A DNA stretch of 64,000 nt from Lactobacillus sp. MRS-253-APC-2B (GCF_012843675.1 NZ_JABAFO010000001.1:1-64000), one strand, 5' to 3'; positions 8,001-17,066 are shown, numbered from the stretch's first letter. Notes: a model not told the origin generated them from the sequence alone. A program made the numbers and translations.

Positions 8001-9074
8001 TCAATACACCTCCTGCAATGAATAATAAATCGGCAGTAAAATGCTTAGATACATCGAAACAATCCCAGCCGCAATCAGAATAAACAACACAGGCTGTACC
8101 AGTACTAAAATATGCATTGTTGACTGCCGGAATTTTTTAAACCTAAGCCGCGAAAAAATCGTCAGCTCCTGCCCCAATTGCTCATTGGACAAGCCTCGAT
8201 TAATAAAGATTGCCAGTTCATCAGACAAAAAAGGCATGCTTAAGATAAAATCAGTGAGCTGCTTGCCTTGCGAGCCAAGCTCATATGCCATCTGACCAAC
8301 CTGATGCAGCAATGAGTCATCGTCAAAACGGCTGGTCAACTGACAGATCTCATGCAGCGAAAAACCATGCTTTAACAAAATAGCCAGATTCGACGTTAGA
8401 TAATAGTCATAGTAGTCGCGAAAAATCTTGCCAAACAGCGGCCAACGACACTGACGACGAACCTTTTTTAAAGTCGTCATATGTCGCCAGTGCCTAATCC
8501 CCAACAGTCCATAGATTAAAAAAGTGCTGCCAACAACTATGAGTGTTTCACCAAGCGGCCATTGTGCTGAGCTATTCAATTGATTTTCTTGCTGCCAGCT
8601 TCTAAGCTCCGGGAAGACAAAAATCAATAGTGCTCCCAAAATCATCCCCAGCATCAGCAGCAAAATCAATGGGTACTCCAGCAATGACTTCAGTTGACGT
8701 CGCTGCTGAGCCTGAACTTGTAAAAACTGTCCAATCTCTTTTAGCGTAACGGACAGGCTGCCGTGTTGCTCAGCCAATAACAGCTGATAATAAAGCTCGA
8801 TTTTTACATAGGGTTTCAGCGCATCAGCCAGTAAACGACCAGACTGAAGCTGTCGATCAATGCCGGAAAAGAAGCTTGCTTGCTTAGGATAGGCACGCTG
8901 TGAAAATTGAACAGCGTGCTGCAATGAAAAACCAACTGTCAATAGATCATGCATCAATAAAAACCAATCAGCCTGCTGAGCCGTTTTAAAATTAGCCGGC
9001 TTGGTACGATTGGGCCACGCTTTTTTCCAGCCAGCCCTTGGCCACGCAATTTTTGAGCTGCTGATTCCAATCAT
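8001..9074 (-). CDS. comGB: Competence type II secretion membrane protein ComGB
   Basis: A 357-residue GspF/PilC-type inner membrane platform protein for the competence pilus. Two repeated GspF domains are visible, the first starting near ADWFLLMHDLLTVGFSLQHAV, with membrane segments near residues 130-155, 180-200 and 325-350. The ATG at 9074 lies 83 bp inside comGA; no later start fits. The family-like part begins near residue 30, so the first residues may be lineage-specific. Confidence 0.9.
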   Translation of the reverse strand: MIGISSSKIAWPRAGWKKAWPNRTKPANFKTAQQADWFLLMHDLLTVGFSLQHAVQFSQRAYPKQASFFSGIDRQLQSGRLLADALKPYVKIELYYQLLLAEQHGSLSVTLKEIGQFLQVQAQQRRQLKSLLEYPLILLLMLGMILGALLIFVFPELRSWQQENQLNSSAQWPLGETLIVVGSTFLIYGLLGIRHWRHMTTLKKVRRQCRWPLFGKIFRDYYDYYLTSNLAILLKHGFSLHEICQLTSRFDDDSLLHQVGQMAYELGSQGKQLTDFILSMPFLSDELAIFINRGLSNEQLGQELTIFSRLRFKKFRQSTMHILVLVQPVLFILIAAGIVSMYLSILLPIYYSLQEVY

Positions 9075-9966
9075 CGGTCATCCCCGTCCTTTGCTTTACA
9101 AAACTTTCCTGCAGTTCATCATCAATCAACAAATCAAACAGTACTGCCAGATGTTTTTGCACCGTTGGTAAAAGGCGCTGGTAAAAAATCCCGCTGATGG
9201 CCTGCTGCAGATAAGACTCGTCAACATTCAACTGTCTTAGGCGAGCCAATGCTCCATAAACGCTGCGAGCATGAACGGTTGCCATAACCAGATGTCCGCT
9301 CAAGGCAGCTTGAATCGCCATTTGAGCCGTCTGTGGATCACGAATCTCACCAATAATAAAAATCTGCGGACGGTGTCTTAAGCCAACCTTGAGTAATTCT
9401 TGATAGCTCATTGCCGCCAATTCATTAACCTGCAGCTGAACAAATAGCGGCTCGGTAATTTCGACCGGATCCTCAATCGTCATCACAATGCACTGTTTGA
9501 CAAACTGCCGTGCCAAATGATACATCGTCGTTGTCTTTCCTGATCCCATCGGTCCGGCAAACAGCATCAGACCACGCTTTTTGGCAGTCTGCTGCAATTT
9601 TTGCCATTGGGGCGGCACCAGCATCCGGTAGTCATTGCATAAACGATAGATAAACCGAACCACCAACGATTCCTGACCACGACAGTCCCCAACCGTCGAC
9701 AGCCTCAAGTCAACCTTTCCGGCTGGTGCATGCCAGCAAAGCGATCCTGACTGAGGTCGGCGGTGCTCACTAACTGACATATCAGCCCGATACTTTAAAT
9801 AGGCAATCAAACGCTGACCCTGTGGCCGTGGCCATTGCTGATAAAGCTGCAACTGTCCTTCGTGCATGATCAGCAGTCGATAGTAGCTGCGATATGGTAG
9901 AACATAGAGGTCTGAAACTCGGTAGCGAATCAAAACTGCAATATCTCGTGAGAATTCACTTTTCAA
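8992..9966 (-). CDS. comGA: Competence pilus assembly ATPase ComGA
   Basis: A 324-residue GspE/PilB-type secretion ATPase that powers assembly of the competence pilus at the cytoplasmic face. Walker A GPMGSGKTT is at 138-146, the Asp-box/Walker B region FIIGEIRDPQTAQMAIQAALSGH near 205-225 and the His box MATVHA follow. The start is TTG with AAGGGGGG upstream. It is the first gene of comGA-GB-GC-GD-GE-GF-GG. The promoter region carries AAAAAAT-N17-GCATATAG, shared with radC and similar to that of cinA. Coding sequence is intact, so transformation ability is plausible if the regulator is present. Confidence 0.95.
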   Translation of the reverse strand: MKSEFSRDIAVLIRYRVSDLYVLPYRSYYRLLIMHEGQLQLYQQWPRPQGQRLIAYLKYRADMSVSEHRRPQSGSLCWHAPAGKVDLRLSTVGDCRGQESLVVRFIYRLCNDYRMLVPPQWQKLQQTAKKRGLMLFAGPMGSGKTTTMYHLARQFVKQCIVMTIEDPVEITEPLFVQLQVNELAAMSYQELLKVGLRHRPQIFIIGEIRDPQTAQMAIQAALSGHLVMATVHARSVYGALARLRQLNVDESYLQQAISGIFYQRLLPTVQKHLAVLFDLLIDDELQESFVKQRTGMTDDWNQQLKNCVAKGWLEKSVAQSYQAG

Positions 9967-9987
9967 GACTATCCCCCCTTATCATTG

Positions 9988-10019
9988 CTATATGCCAAAA
10001 ATAAAACATTGCATTTTTT
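9988..10019 (-). promoter_or_regulatory. Candidate competence promoter of comG operon
   Basis: Minus strand AAAAAAT (10013-10019), exactly 17 bases, GCATATAG (9988-9995), then 21 bases to the TTG start with the RBS inside. The same two words and spacing occur before radC and, slightly varied, before cinA. Suggested as a competence sigma factor site; no housekeeping -35 is seen here. Confidence 0.6.
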
Positions 10020-10090
10020 ATCTGAATTTAGTTTCTTAAAATAAAAGGCGCCCCCTCAGACCGCAGTCCAAGCGAGCGCAATTATTCATC

Positions 10091-10122
10091 AAAAAAAAGC
10101 CCAAGCATTGCTGCTTGAGCCT
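10091..10122 (-). terminator. yebC terminator
   Basis: Minus strand stem GCTCAAGCA-GCAA-TGCTTGGGC followed by eight T residues, 14 bp after the yebC stop. Confidence 0.85.
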
Positions 10123-10135
10123 TTAAAAGCCGAAA

Positions 10136-10879
10136 TTATTCAGCATCATCATCGTCTTCGATAACCCCTGCTTCGTAAATGTCGGCAACATCATCGTTGT
10201 CAGTCAGTTCATCAATCAAGTGCTTGTATTGACTAACTTTGTCGCTAGGAACAACCGTCGTATTTTGTGGGATCATGGTTACTTCGGCCGTGTCCAGTTC
10301 GTAGCCTTGTTCTTGCAGAGCGTCACGAACACTGGTCATGTCGCTTGGTGCCGTGAAAATCTGGAACTTGTCGTCAGTAGCCTTCATGTCTTCAGCACCT
10401 GCATCCAGAGCATCCATCAGCATGTCGTCTTCGCTCTTGTCCAGACCATCACGCAGGATTTCAATCAGACCCTTGCGATCGAACATGTATGAAACGGAAC
10501 CACTGGCACCCAGTGAACCACCGGAATGCGTAAATGCAGAACGTACAGCGGCGGCCGTCCGGTTCTTGTTGTCAGTCAGGGCAAAGACCATTACTGCAAC
10601 CCCACCTGGGCCATAGCCTTCATAGGTAACTTCTTCAAACTTGGCACCGCCAGCACCCGTAGCCTTTTCAATTGCCCGTTGAATGTTCTTCTTAGGCATG
10701 TTGGCTGCGTGGGCCTTATCGATTACCAGACGCAGTTGAGGGTTGTTTGCTGGATCAGGATCACCTGTTTTAGCGGCTTGGTACAAGTCACGAGAAATCT
10801 TTTGGAAAATCTTGCCACGCTTGGCATCTTGGGCATTTTTACGCCCTTGAATGTTATGCCATTTTGAATGTCCTGACAT
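10136..10879 (-). CDS. yebC: YebC/PmpR family transcription or translation regulator
   Basis: A 247-residue YebC-family protein with the invariant N-terminus [20 protein letters not shown] and the central [10 protein letters not shown] motif. Some members bind DNA; others act on ribosomes stalled at proline-rich sequences. It has an acidic C-terminus ([21 protein letters not shown]). It is single-gene, with its own RBS AGGAGTT and a terminator. Confidence 0.93.
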   Translation of the reverse strand: MSGHSKWHNIQGRKNAQDAKRGKIFQKISRDLYQAAKTGDPDPANNPQLRLVIDKAHAANMPKKNIQRAIEKATGAGGAKFEEVTYEGYGPGGVAVMVFALTDNKNRTAAAVRSAFTHSGGSLGASGSVSYMFDRKGLIEILRDGLDKSEDDMLMDALDAGAEDMKATDDKFQIFTAPSDMTSVRDALQEQGYELDTAEVTMIPQNTTVVPSDKVSQYKHLIDELTDNDDVADIYEAGVIEDDDDAE

Positions 10880-10961
10880 TACTAACTCCTCTTTTCTTAT
10901 ATAGATTTAGATAACAAACATTGAAATTTTACCAAATTAAGCTGGTAAATTCAAGGCTTTA

Positions 10962-11795
10962 TCAGTGATGACGAATAATTCGTAAAATACCGCGCCAAAG
11001 CCACCAAACTAAAGCCAGGATCAACAGCAGCCACGCCATTTGCCATCCCTTGACCAAAACGTCATTACCAATTTTTACAATCGTTGACGCATAGTCCGGC
11101 TCAGTCTGGGCAGCCTGGGCGATACCAAGCTTGATCAACCAGACCAAGCCAAAGTACAGACCAGCTGTCCAAGTCGTTAACCAGCTGAAAATCTGCAAAA
11201 AGCAATGGGTAAACAGACTCCAGACCATCAAAACAGCTAGCGCAATCCCGCTTATAATCAGCATTACATTGACAACGGTCTTGATGGTCGTAATCGTCTT
11301 GGCTGCCGTTTGCACCTCAGAGGTATTCAGTTTTTGATTGACTTGATTTGTCAGCTGACTGTTAAATTGACTGGTGGCCGAATCAGGCAGCATTGAAGTT
11401 GAAAGACCGTATGCTCCCAACTCATCATCGACTTTTAACTGCAGCCTTTTTTCGATATTGGTCAGATCAAGCTTAATGTTTTTACCGGCATAAACCTGTT
11501 TAACGGCTTGTTTGACCAGTCGCTTGGTTTCTTTGGTCGTCAAAAGTGAACCAGAGACGCCATACTCGCTTAAGCTACTATTAACCTGCTCTTTTAGCTG
11601 CGTACTGATTGGTGAATCAGCCAGCTCATCGGCAGCAAAATCAGCATTCAGCACGGTTGCATTCAGCAATAGGCCAACCGCTATGATCAGCGTCAGTAAA
11701 ACACCCAAAAACGATGCCCAAAAATGATGGGGATGAGGTTTTTTAACGGGAGCAGCAGTCTGTTTTTGCTGGCGTCGCATCTCTTCTCGAGACAT
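10962..11795 (-). CDS. Uncharacterised membrane protein with extracytoplasmic domain
   Basis: Not recognised. About 277 residues: cytoplasmic basic start (MSREEMRRQQK, KKPHPHH), a membrane helix at about 28-48, a hydrophilic likely external domain (50-170) with Thr/Lys/Leu-rich helices, then three C-terminal membrane helices near 173-195, 200-222 and 248-270. ATG at 11795 is preferred to the preceding TTG; AAGGTG lies upstream. It follows ccpA by 17 bp, so is probably co-transcribed with it. Possible stress or envelope sensor role is speculation only. Confidence 0.7.
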   Translation of the reverse strand: MSREEMRRQQKQTAAPVKKPHPHHFWASFLGVLLTLIIAVGLLLNATVLNADFAADELADSPISTQLKEQVNSSLSEYGVSGSLLTTKETKRLVKQAVKQVYAGKNIKLDLTNIEKRLQLKVDDELGAYGLSTSMLPDSATSQFNSQLTNQVNQKLNTSEVQTAAKTITTIKTVVNVMLIISGIALAVLMVWSLFTHCFLQIFSWLTTWTAGLYFGLVWLIKLGIAQAAQTEPDYASTIVKIGNDVLVKGWQMAWLLLILALVWWLWRGILRIIRHH

Positions 11796-11812
11796 CAAGA
11801 GTCAATCACCTT

Positions 11813-12829
11813 CTAGTGCGTTGATTGACGCTTCTCAAAACCATGTTCCAAAATAACGTCTTTGGATTCGTCTTCTTCGCCGTCTTCGTCTTTGCTGTTC
11901 ATCAGTTTCGTCAAAAGCCGCATTGATACCGCACCCAAGTCGTACAGTGGCTGCGTAATCGTAGTCAGCTTAGGGCGCGTAATCTCGGTGGTCTTCGTGT
12001 TGTTTGAGGCAACAATCTGGAACTCATCAGGAACCTTAACGCCGTGATCAGTCAAACCGTTCATCAAGCCGGCCGCCACGCCATCATCGCTGACAAAAGC
12101 AGCCTTGGCACCACTGTCAACAATAGCTTGTGATTGCTTGTAGCCTTCAGCATAAGAATCATGTGTTTCAAAGATCAGCTTTTCATCAAAATCCTTGCCG
12201 GCTTCCTGCAGTGCCTGCTTGTAGCCTTCAATTCGGTATCGCTTGTTGATCGTGCTGTCTTTTGAGCCAACTACCAGTGCTACGGGACCATCAACACGCC
12301 CAATCAAGTACTTGACGGCCTGCTTGGTAGCTTCCTGATAGTCAATGCGAACCGTTGGCAACTCGTCATCATTGGTAACTGAACCGGCAACAACGACTGG
12401 AACGTTGGACGAACTGAATTCCTGGCGCAGTTCTTCAGAAATGTCATGACCCATAAAGATGATGCCGTCTACCTGCTTGGCCATCAATCCACGAACCACT
12501 TGCAGTGCCTTGCGGTCATCGGCATCCGAGTTGGTCAGGATCATATTGTACTTGTACATTGATGCAATGTCGTCAATCCCAAGTGCCAGTTCCGCAAAGT
12601 AGGCATTGGTAACGTCAGGGATCACAACACCAACCGTAGTCGTCTTCTTGCTGGCCAGACCACGGGCCACAGCATTAGGGCGGTAGTTCAGCTGCTTGAT
12701 GACATCAAGCACTTTTTTACGCGTTTCTGGTTTAACATTGGGATTGCCGTTAACGACTCGAGAAACGGTCGCCATGGAAACGCGGGCTTCGCGTGCCACG
12801 GTATAAATGGTAACTGATTGTTTTTCCAT
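11813..12829 (-). CDS. ccpA: Catabolite control protein A
   Basis: LacI/GalR-family regulator of 338 residues. With HPr-Ser46-P it binds cre sites and mediates carbon catabolite control. The N-terminal HTH VTIYTVAREARVSMATVSRVVNGNPNV and the hinge RPNAVARGLASKKT are diagnostic, followed by the periplasmic-binding-type effector domain (VGVVIPDVTNAYFAEL). The C-terminus has an acidic loop (SKDEDGEEDESKDV). It is divergent from pepQ, the classical lactobacillar arrangement. Confidence 0.95.
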   Translation of the reverse strand: MEKQSVTIYTVAREARVSMATVSRVVNGNPNVKPETRKKVLDVIKQLNYRPNAVARGLASKKTTTVGVVIPDVTNAYFAELALGIDDIASMYKYNMILTNSDADDRKALQVVRGLMAKQVDGIIFMGHDISEELRQEFSSSNVPVVVAGSVTNDDELPTVRIDYQEATKQAVKYLIGRVDGPVALVVGSKDSTINKRYRIEGYKQALQEAGKDFDEKLIFETHDSYAEGYKQSQAIVDSGAKAAFVSDDGVAAGLMNGLTDHGVKVPDEFQIVASNNTKTTEITRPKLTTITQPLYDLGAVSMRLLTKLMNSKDEDGEEDESKDVILEHGFEKRQSTH

Positions 12830-12891
12830 AGTTTATAAGCCCTTTCTTTGTTGATTTTGGTTGCTTTCATCGGTTTTTCATAACCGCAATC

Positions 12892-12920
12892 AATATAACA
12901 AAATTAACGGTTTTGCGCAA
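12892..12920 (-). promoter_or_regulatory. ccpA promoter
   Basis: Minus strand -35 TTGCGC (12915-12920), 17-bp spacer, -10 TATATT (12892-12897). It lies back to back with the pepQ promoter. The transcript leader is about 55 nt. Confidence 0.65.
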
Positions 12921-12939
12921 ACTTAATGATAAACAAATA

Positions 12940-12948
12940 TGCTATAAT
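12940..12948 (+). promoter_or_regulatory. pepQ extended -10 promoter
   Basis: TGCTATAAT: consensus -10 at 12943-12948 with the TGn extension at 12940-12942. No good -35 is seen, typical of extended -10 promoters. It is divergent from the ccpA promoter. Confidence 0.65.
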
Positions 12949-12998
12949 ATTAACAATTACTTAAAAAAATCTCATCTTATGCGTAAGGAGCAAGACAA

Positions 12999-14099
12999 AT
13001 GAATAAATTAACACAATTACAACAAGCTGTCAATGAAGCCCAGCTTGATGTTGCCTATCTCAGTGATCCGATGACTATCAAGTACCTAACCGGCTTTGGC
13101 AGCGATCCGATCGAACGGGTCTTGGCCCTGCTGGTATTTCCCGACCATGATCCCTTCTTGTTTGCACCAGCACTGGAAGTTGAGGCCATCAAAGATACGG
13201 GATGGCCATTTGACGTCTACGGCTACCTTGACCACGAGCAACCTTATGCAATGATTGCCGAACAAATTAAAAAGCGCGTTGCCGCACCAACTCGCTTTGG
13301 GATTGAACAGGGCTTTTTGACCGTTGCACGCTTAAGAGCTCTGCAGGAACAATTCCCTAAGGCCAGCTTTGACTACGACATGACGCCGACGATTCAGCAC
13401 ATGCGTCTGATCAAGTCACCAGATGAGATTGCTATTTTGGAAGAAAACGGCAAGTGGGCCGATTTTGCTTTTAAGGTTGGTTTTGATGCCGTCAAGATCG
13501 GCGCAACCGAAAATCAGATTGCCGCAGAGATCCACTATGCGCTGCAAAAACACGGTGTCATGCACATGAGCTTTGATACCCTGATTCAAGCTGGTGCCCA
13601 CGCAGCTGAACCACATGGAGCTACTAACGACACCAAGATTCAAGACAACGAGCTGGTATTGTTTGACCTGGGAACCAATGTTGATGGCTACACCAGCGAT
13701 GCTTCCAGAACCGTTGCTGTTGGTACGCTTAACGATAAGCAAAAAGATATCTATCAAGTATGCCTGGAAGCTCAATTAGCCGCCCAAGATGCCGCTAAGC
13801 CTGGCATCACGGCAGCCGAATTGGATAAGATTGCCCGCGATATTATCGATCACGCCGGCTATGGCGAATACTTCATTCACCGCTTAGGTCACGGTATGGG
13901 CATGACTGATCATGAATTTCCTTCAATCATGGAAGGCAACGATATGCTGCTTGAACCAGGCATGTGTTTCTCGATTGAACCAGGGATCTACATTCCAGGC
14001 TTTGCCGGCGTACGGATCGAAGACTGTATCCACATTACCGAAACCGGCAACGAACCGTTTACTCACACGTCCAAAGAGCTGCAGTACGTTGGTCGCTAG
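12999..14099 (+). CDS. pepQ: Xaa-Pro dipeptidase
   Basis: M24-family metallopeptidase of 366 residues that cleaves Xaa-Pro dipeptides in the cytoplasm. Metal ligands are in place: FDLGTNVDGYTSDASRT (two Asp), HRLGHGMGM (His), SIEPGIY (Glu) and GVRIED (Glu). The N-terminal creatinase-like domain covers about residues 1-130. RBS AAGGAG precedes the ATG. Divergence from ccpA suggests possible CcpA control, but no clear cre is visible between them. Confidence 0.95.
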   Translation: MNKLTQLQQAVNEAQLDVAYLSDPMTIKYLTGFGSDPIERVLALLVFPDHDPFLFAPALEVEAIKDTGWPFDVYGYLDHEQPYAMIAEQIKKRVAAPTRFGIEQGFLTVARLRALQEQFPKASFDYDMTPTIQHMRLIKSPDEIAILEENGKWADFAFKVGFDAVKIGATENQIAAEIHYALQKHGVMHMSFDTLIQAGAHAAEPHGATNDTKIQDNELVLFDLGTNVDGYTSDASRTVAVGTLNDKQKDIYQVCLEAQLAAQDAAKPGITAAELDKIARDIIDHAGYGEYFIHRLGHGMGMTDHEFPSIMEGNDMLLEPGMCFSIEPGIYIPGFAGVRIEDCIHITETGNEPFTHTSKELQYVGR

Positions 14100-14145
14100 T
14101 GACAGGCAAGATTAATTAAAATCACGGTTTTTTAGCCAAATTTAT

Positions 14146-14281
14146 AAGAGGCTGGGAATAAAGTTTCAAAACAGAAAAATGGCTGAAGATTGCGTTACTT
14201 AAAACGTTGATCTTCGGCCATTTTTAAAGTTGTTTTATTTTGTCAGAAAAATTCGTTTTTTCCAACCTCTATATTTTATAC
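14146..14281. repeat. Palindromic intergenic element with inner hairpin
   Basis: Outer imperfect inverted arms AGAGGCTGGGAA (from about 14148) and TTCCAACCTCT (ending about 14272) enclose an inner stem, AAAAATGGCTGAAGAT with ATCTTCGGCCATTTTT (14176-14225). The whole pepQ-ytxH gap (about 180 bp) consists of this element. The inner hairpin, T-flanked on both strands, can terminate both convergent genes. It resembles the small interspersed palindromes common in lactobacilli. Confidence 0.6.
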
Positions 14282-14282
14282 A

Positions 14283-14771
14283 TTAATTTTTATCATTCGG
14301 CGTTGACTGAGACGTTTGATCATCTTCAGCCGCCTTGACATCATCATTTGCTTTGGGCTCGTCTGACGTCTTATCGATTACGATATCGTCTTGGTTTGAG
14401 CTGTCGGCTTGAGCCTTGGCAAGTTCGTCTCTGATCTGAGCGGTCTGTTCGTCAAAATCATCGTTGGTAAAATGATCGACCGCTTGATCAGCACTTTTTT
14501 TAACCGCATCCGCCCCTTTTTTTACGGAATCGGCTAAATCATTAAATTTATCGCCAAACTTGTCAACAGCTTGTTCTTTGGCATCTTGAACCATTCCATC
14601 GGCAATATCCAAAGCGTTAATAGCATAATCAGTTGCATAGTCCATTGCCTCATGAGTCTTATCGGCCACGGCCTGTTTGATCTGCTTTTTCTTATCGGCA
14701 CTCAAAGCTTGCCAAGCACCAAAAGCAGCGGCTCCGCCAACCAAAAAACCAGCTAAGACTTTTTTCGTCAT
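14283..14771 (-). CDS. YtxH-like protein
   Basis: A 162-residue small membrane-anchored protein: N-terminal helix VLAGFLVGGAAAFGAWQAL (5-23) followed by the YtxH-type SADKKKQIKQAVADKTHEAM region, then a long amphipathic helical stretch and an acidic, Asp/Ser-rich, probably disordered C-terminus. YtxH proteins are associated with general stress; biochemical role unknown. It is paired with the DUF948 gene 21 bp upstream. Confidence 0.8.
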   Translation of the reverse strand: MTKKVLAGFLVGGAAAFGAWQALSADKKKQIKQAVADKTHEAMDYATDYAINALDIADGMVQDAKEQAVDKFGDKFNDLADSVKKGADAVKKSADQAVDHFTNDDFDEQTAQIRDELAKAQADSSNQDDIVIDKTSDEPKANDDVKAAEDDQTSQSTPNDKN

Positions 14772-14792
14772 AAGTCCAACCTCCTATCAAAA

Positions 14793-15209
14793 TCAGTCTT
14801 CCTTGGAACGATGCAGCTTGCTCAATACGTTGAGCGCCGCTTTTTTACCAGCTGCTGCCAGCAGATGTCTGCTTTGCTTGGCACTTTCATGCTGTGCATT
14901 CAGCCTGTCGGTAAAATGACGCGCCGCCGCATTGACGTCACTGGCACTTTGACCAAGATCAGCAATAGCTTTTACCGCTGGATCCAGTTCAGTTGATTTC
15001 TTGTTCAGATCTTCCAACAATTCGTTGGTATTTCCTAAAACGTTTTCCAGTTCATGCGTCAGCGCATCAACATCTTTGCTTAATCCTTCAATACTTTTAG
15101 TCGTTTCTTCCAATGTCTTTCCCAAACGAGACAAAAACATTCCAATAAAGCAAACCAGCACTACAAACGCGATCGCCGCGATCAGGCCGGCAATTTGTCC
15201 AGCAGTCAT
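14793..15209 (-). CDS. DUF948 domain protein
   Basis: A 138-residue protein with an N-terminal membrane helix (IAGLIAAIAFVVLVCFIGMFL, about 5-25) and a coiled-coil region rich in Leu, Glu, Asp and Asn (30-90), matching the DUF948 family that accompanies ytxH in Bacilli. Function unknown. It likely forms a two-gene stress operon with the YtxH gene. Confidence 0.8.
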   Translation of the reverse strand: MTAGQIAGLIAAIAFVVLVCFIGMFLSRLGKTLEETTKSIEGLSKDVDALTHELENVLGNTNELLEDLNKKSTELDPAVKAIADLGQSASDVNAAARHFTDRLNAQHESAKQSRHLLAAAGKKAALNVLSKLHRSKED

Positions 15210-15327
15210 TTAAAGCTCCTCCTTTGTAGTTACACCAAGTTTAACATATTGGATATTTTTTTGTTAATTATTATTGGTGACTGTCTTATGATATAGTTGT
15301 TTGGAATCTAGATAAGGAGTCGTTTTA

Positions 15328-16170
15328 ATGAATAAGCAGATTCAACAACTGACCCACTCATTTGCCAACGTTGATCTGGATAAGATTGCGCAAAACATCG
15401 TCAATCGTCTGTTTTCGATTTTACTGACGATTGTTGTTTTCTTCGTGATTTTGTGGGCCGGCAAGCTGATCATCAACTACGCTTTTAGCCATACCAAACG
15501 CTTTAAGATGCTGGGTGCTCATCGCATTGCCACGTTTCATACCTTGACGCTTAACATCTATCGGTATACGTGCTTTTTCTTTCTGCTGTATGCCCTGCTT
15601 TCATTGATTGGCGTGCCGGTCGGAACCTTGGTTGCCAGTGCTGGGATCTTCAGTATTGCTTTGGGGCTTGGTGCCCAGGGATTTGTCAGCGACATGGTTA
15701 ATGGTTTTTTTATTCTATTGGAAAAACAGCTTGACGTCGGTGATGTAGTCGTCATTGGCACCGTTAAGGGTACGGTTTCGGGAATTGGTCTGCGAACTAC
15801 TCGCGTTACCAGTGCGGACGGCACCCTCAACTATATTCCCAACCGCAACATTACTACCGTTAGCAATCTTTCCCGCTCAACCTGGCATGCCAGCGTTGAT
15901 ATTCCAATCGGCCCCAACGCACCATTGGCTGAGATTAAAAATGTAATTGAAGACGTTAATCAAAAACTGCTTGCCCAAGGAAAGTTTGGCAAGCATCCCG
16001 CACCCAAGATCGTTGGTCCCGTTACGATTCCAGCTACGGCTTCTACCAAGGCCTCGCTGGTCTATCGCGTAGCTCTTACAACGACCTACGATGCTGAATA
16101 TCAATTGACCAGTGACTGTCTGGCAGCCTATCTGACGGCTTTAAATGATGCTCATGTTTCACTCAGCTAG
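15328..16170 (+). CDS. Small-conductance mechanosensitive channel (MscS family)
   Basis: A 280-residue MscS-type channel that releases solutes on hypo-osmotic shock. Three membrane helices are visible (about 30-52, 72-92, 96-120). The pore helix GLGAQGFVSDMVNGFFILLEKQLDVGDVV and the beta domain GTVSGIGLRTTRVTSADGTLNYIPN are diagnostic. RBS AAGGAG precedes the ATG. It is followed 24 bp later by the Cof hydrolase. Confidence 0.93.
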   Translation: MNKQIQQLTHSFANVDLDKIAQNIVNRLFSILLTIVVFFVILWAGKLIINYAFSHTKRFKMLGAHRIATFHTLTLNIYRYTCFFFLLYALLSLIGVPVGTLVASAGIFSIALGLGAQGFVSDMVNGFFILLEKQLDVGDVVVIGTVKGTVSGIGLRTTRVTSADGTLNYIPNRNITTVSNLSRSTWHASVDIPIGPNAPLAEIKNVIEDVNQKLLAQGKFGKHPAPKIVGPVTIPATASTKASLVYRVALTTTYDAEYQLTSDCLAAYLTALNDAHVSLS

Positions 16171-16193
16171 TTTCTTTAAGAAAGGTTTTGACT

Positions 16194-17030
16194 ATGTCTA
16201 TTCGTTTAATTGCTACCGATATGGATGGCACGTTTTTAAATAATCAGCATGATTATGATCATCAGCGCTTTATAAAGGATTTTAAAAAACTGGCCAAAAA
16301 CGGCATTCAGCTAGTAGCCGCCAGTGGCTCCTCTTATCCACGCCTGCGCCGAGAATTTGCCGATGTGGCTGACCAGATGATCTTTATTTCCCAAAACGGA
16401 TCCGTAATTCACTATGGCGATGAGTTAATTGACTGTTTTCCATTAGATCACGACGACTTAAAAGCGGTCCTGGCTGCATTGACCAGACTGTATGGCGATA
16501 ACGATATCAATCAGCTGGTCGTTTCCGGTCCAACGACCTCATTTGTCGATCAATCCATGGATGAAAAAAATCTGGCCATCGTCAGGCTTTTTTATGAAAA
16601 CGTCAAGCGGGTTCCCAATCTGCTCGATATTTTCAACTATCCGCTTAATGAGCCTCTGACCAAGATCTCCGTTAACTTTGCCGACCATATTGATATTACC
16701 AACGTGACCGGTGAGCTGGATGGCCTTTTACCAGCCAATCTGATCATGGAAAACTCCGGCTTTAATACCGAGCTGATTGGTGATGCACATGCCACCAAGC
16801 GCAACGCCTTAATGGCAATTGCCGATCAATTCAACTTGAGAGCAAACGAGATCATGACTTTCGGCGACAATGAAAACGATCTGGGCATGCTGACAATGAC
16901 CTCGCATAGCTATGCTATGAAAAACGCTGCTCTGCCGATTCGATTGGCTGCAGCCAACGTAACGCGGCTAACCAATCAGGAAAGCGGCGTTTTGGATACG
17001 ATTGAGCGCTATTTTGACTTCCAACGCTAA
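16194..17030 (+). CDS. Cof-type HAD hydrolase
   Basis: A 278-residue Cof/YidA-type HAD phosphatase with cap type C2. Motifs: ATDMDGTFLNN (nucleophile Asp, residues 6-16), SGSSYP (motif II), the conserved Lys in HATKRNAL, and FGDNENDLGML (motif III). Usually a sugar-phosphate phosphatase; substrate unknown. Start ATG (16194) chosen over the preceding TTG because AAAGG is spaced 8 nt from the ATG. Confidence 0.9.
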   Translation: MSIRLIATDMDGTFLNNQHDYDHQRFIKDFKKLAKNGIQLVAASGSSYPRLRREFADVADQMIFISQNGSVIHYGDELIDCFPLDHDDLKAVLAALTRLYGDNDINQLVVSGPTTSFVDQSMDEKNLAIVRLFYENVKRVPNLLDIFNYPLNEPLTKISVNFADHIDITNVTGELDGLLPANLIMENSGFNTELIGDAHATKRNALMAIADQFNLRANEIMTFGDNENDLGMLTMTSHSYAMKNAALPIRLAAANVTRLTNQESGVLDTIERYFDFQR

Positions 17031-17066
17031 AAGAGCAGTCTGCCGCATGCAGACTGCTCTTTTTAA
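17031..17066. terminator. Bidirectional terminator
   Basis: Perfect stem AAGAGCAGTCTGC / GCAGACTGCTCTT with a short loop, between two convergent stop codons (17030 and 17063). A and T tracts on both sides allow termination on both strands. Confidence 0.9.

Noticed and set aside
12841-12998. Possible cre site between ccpA and pepQ
   Set aside because: Best candidate TGATTGCGGTTATG has four mismatches to the cre consensus; not called.
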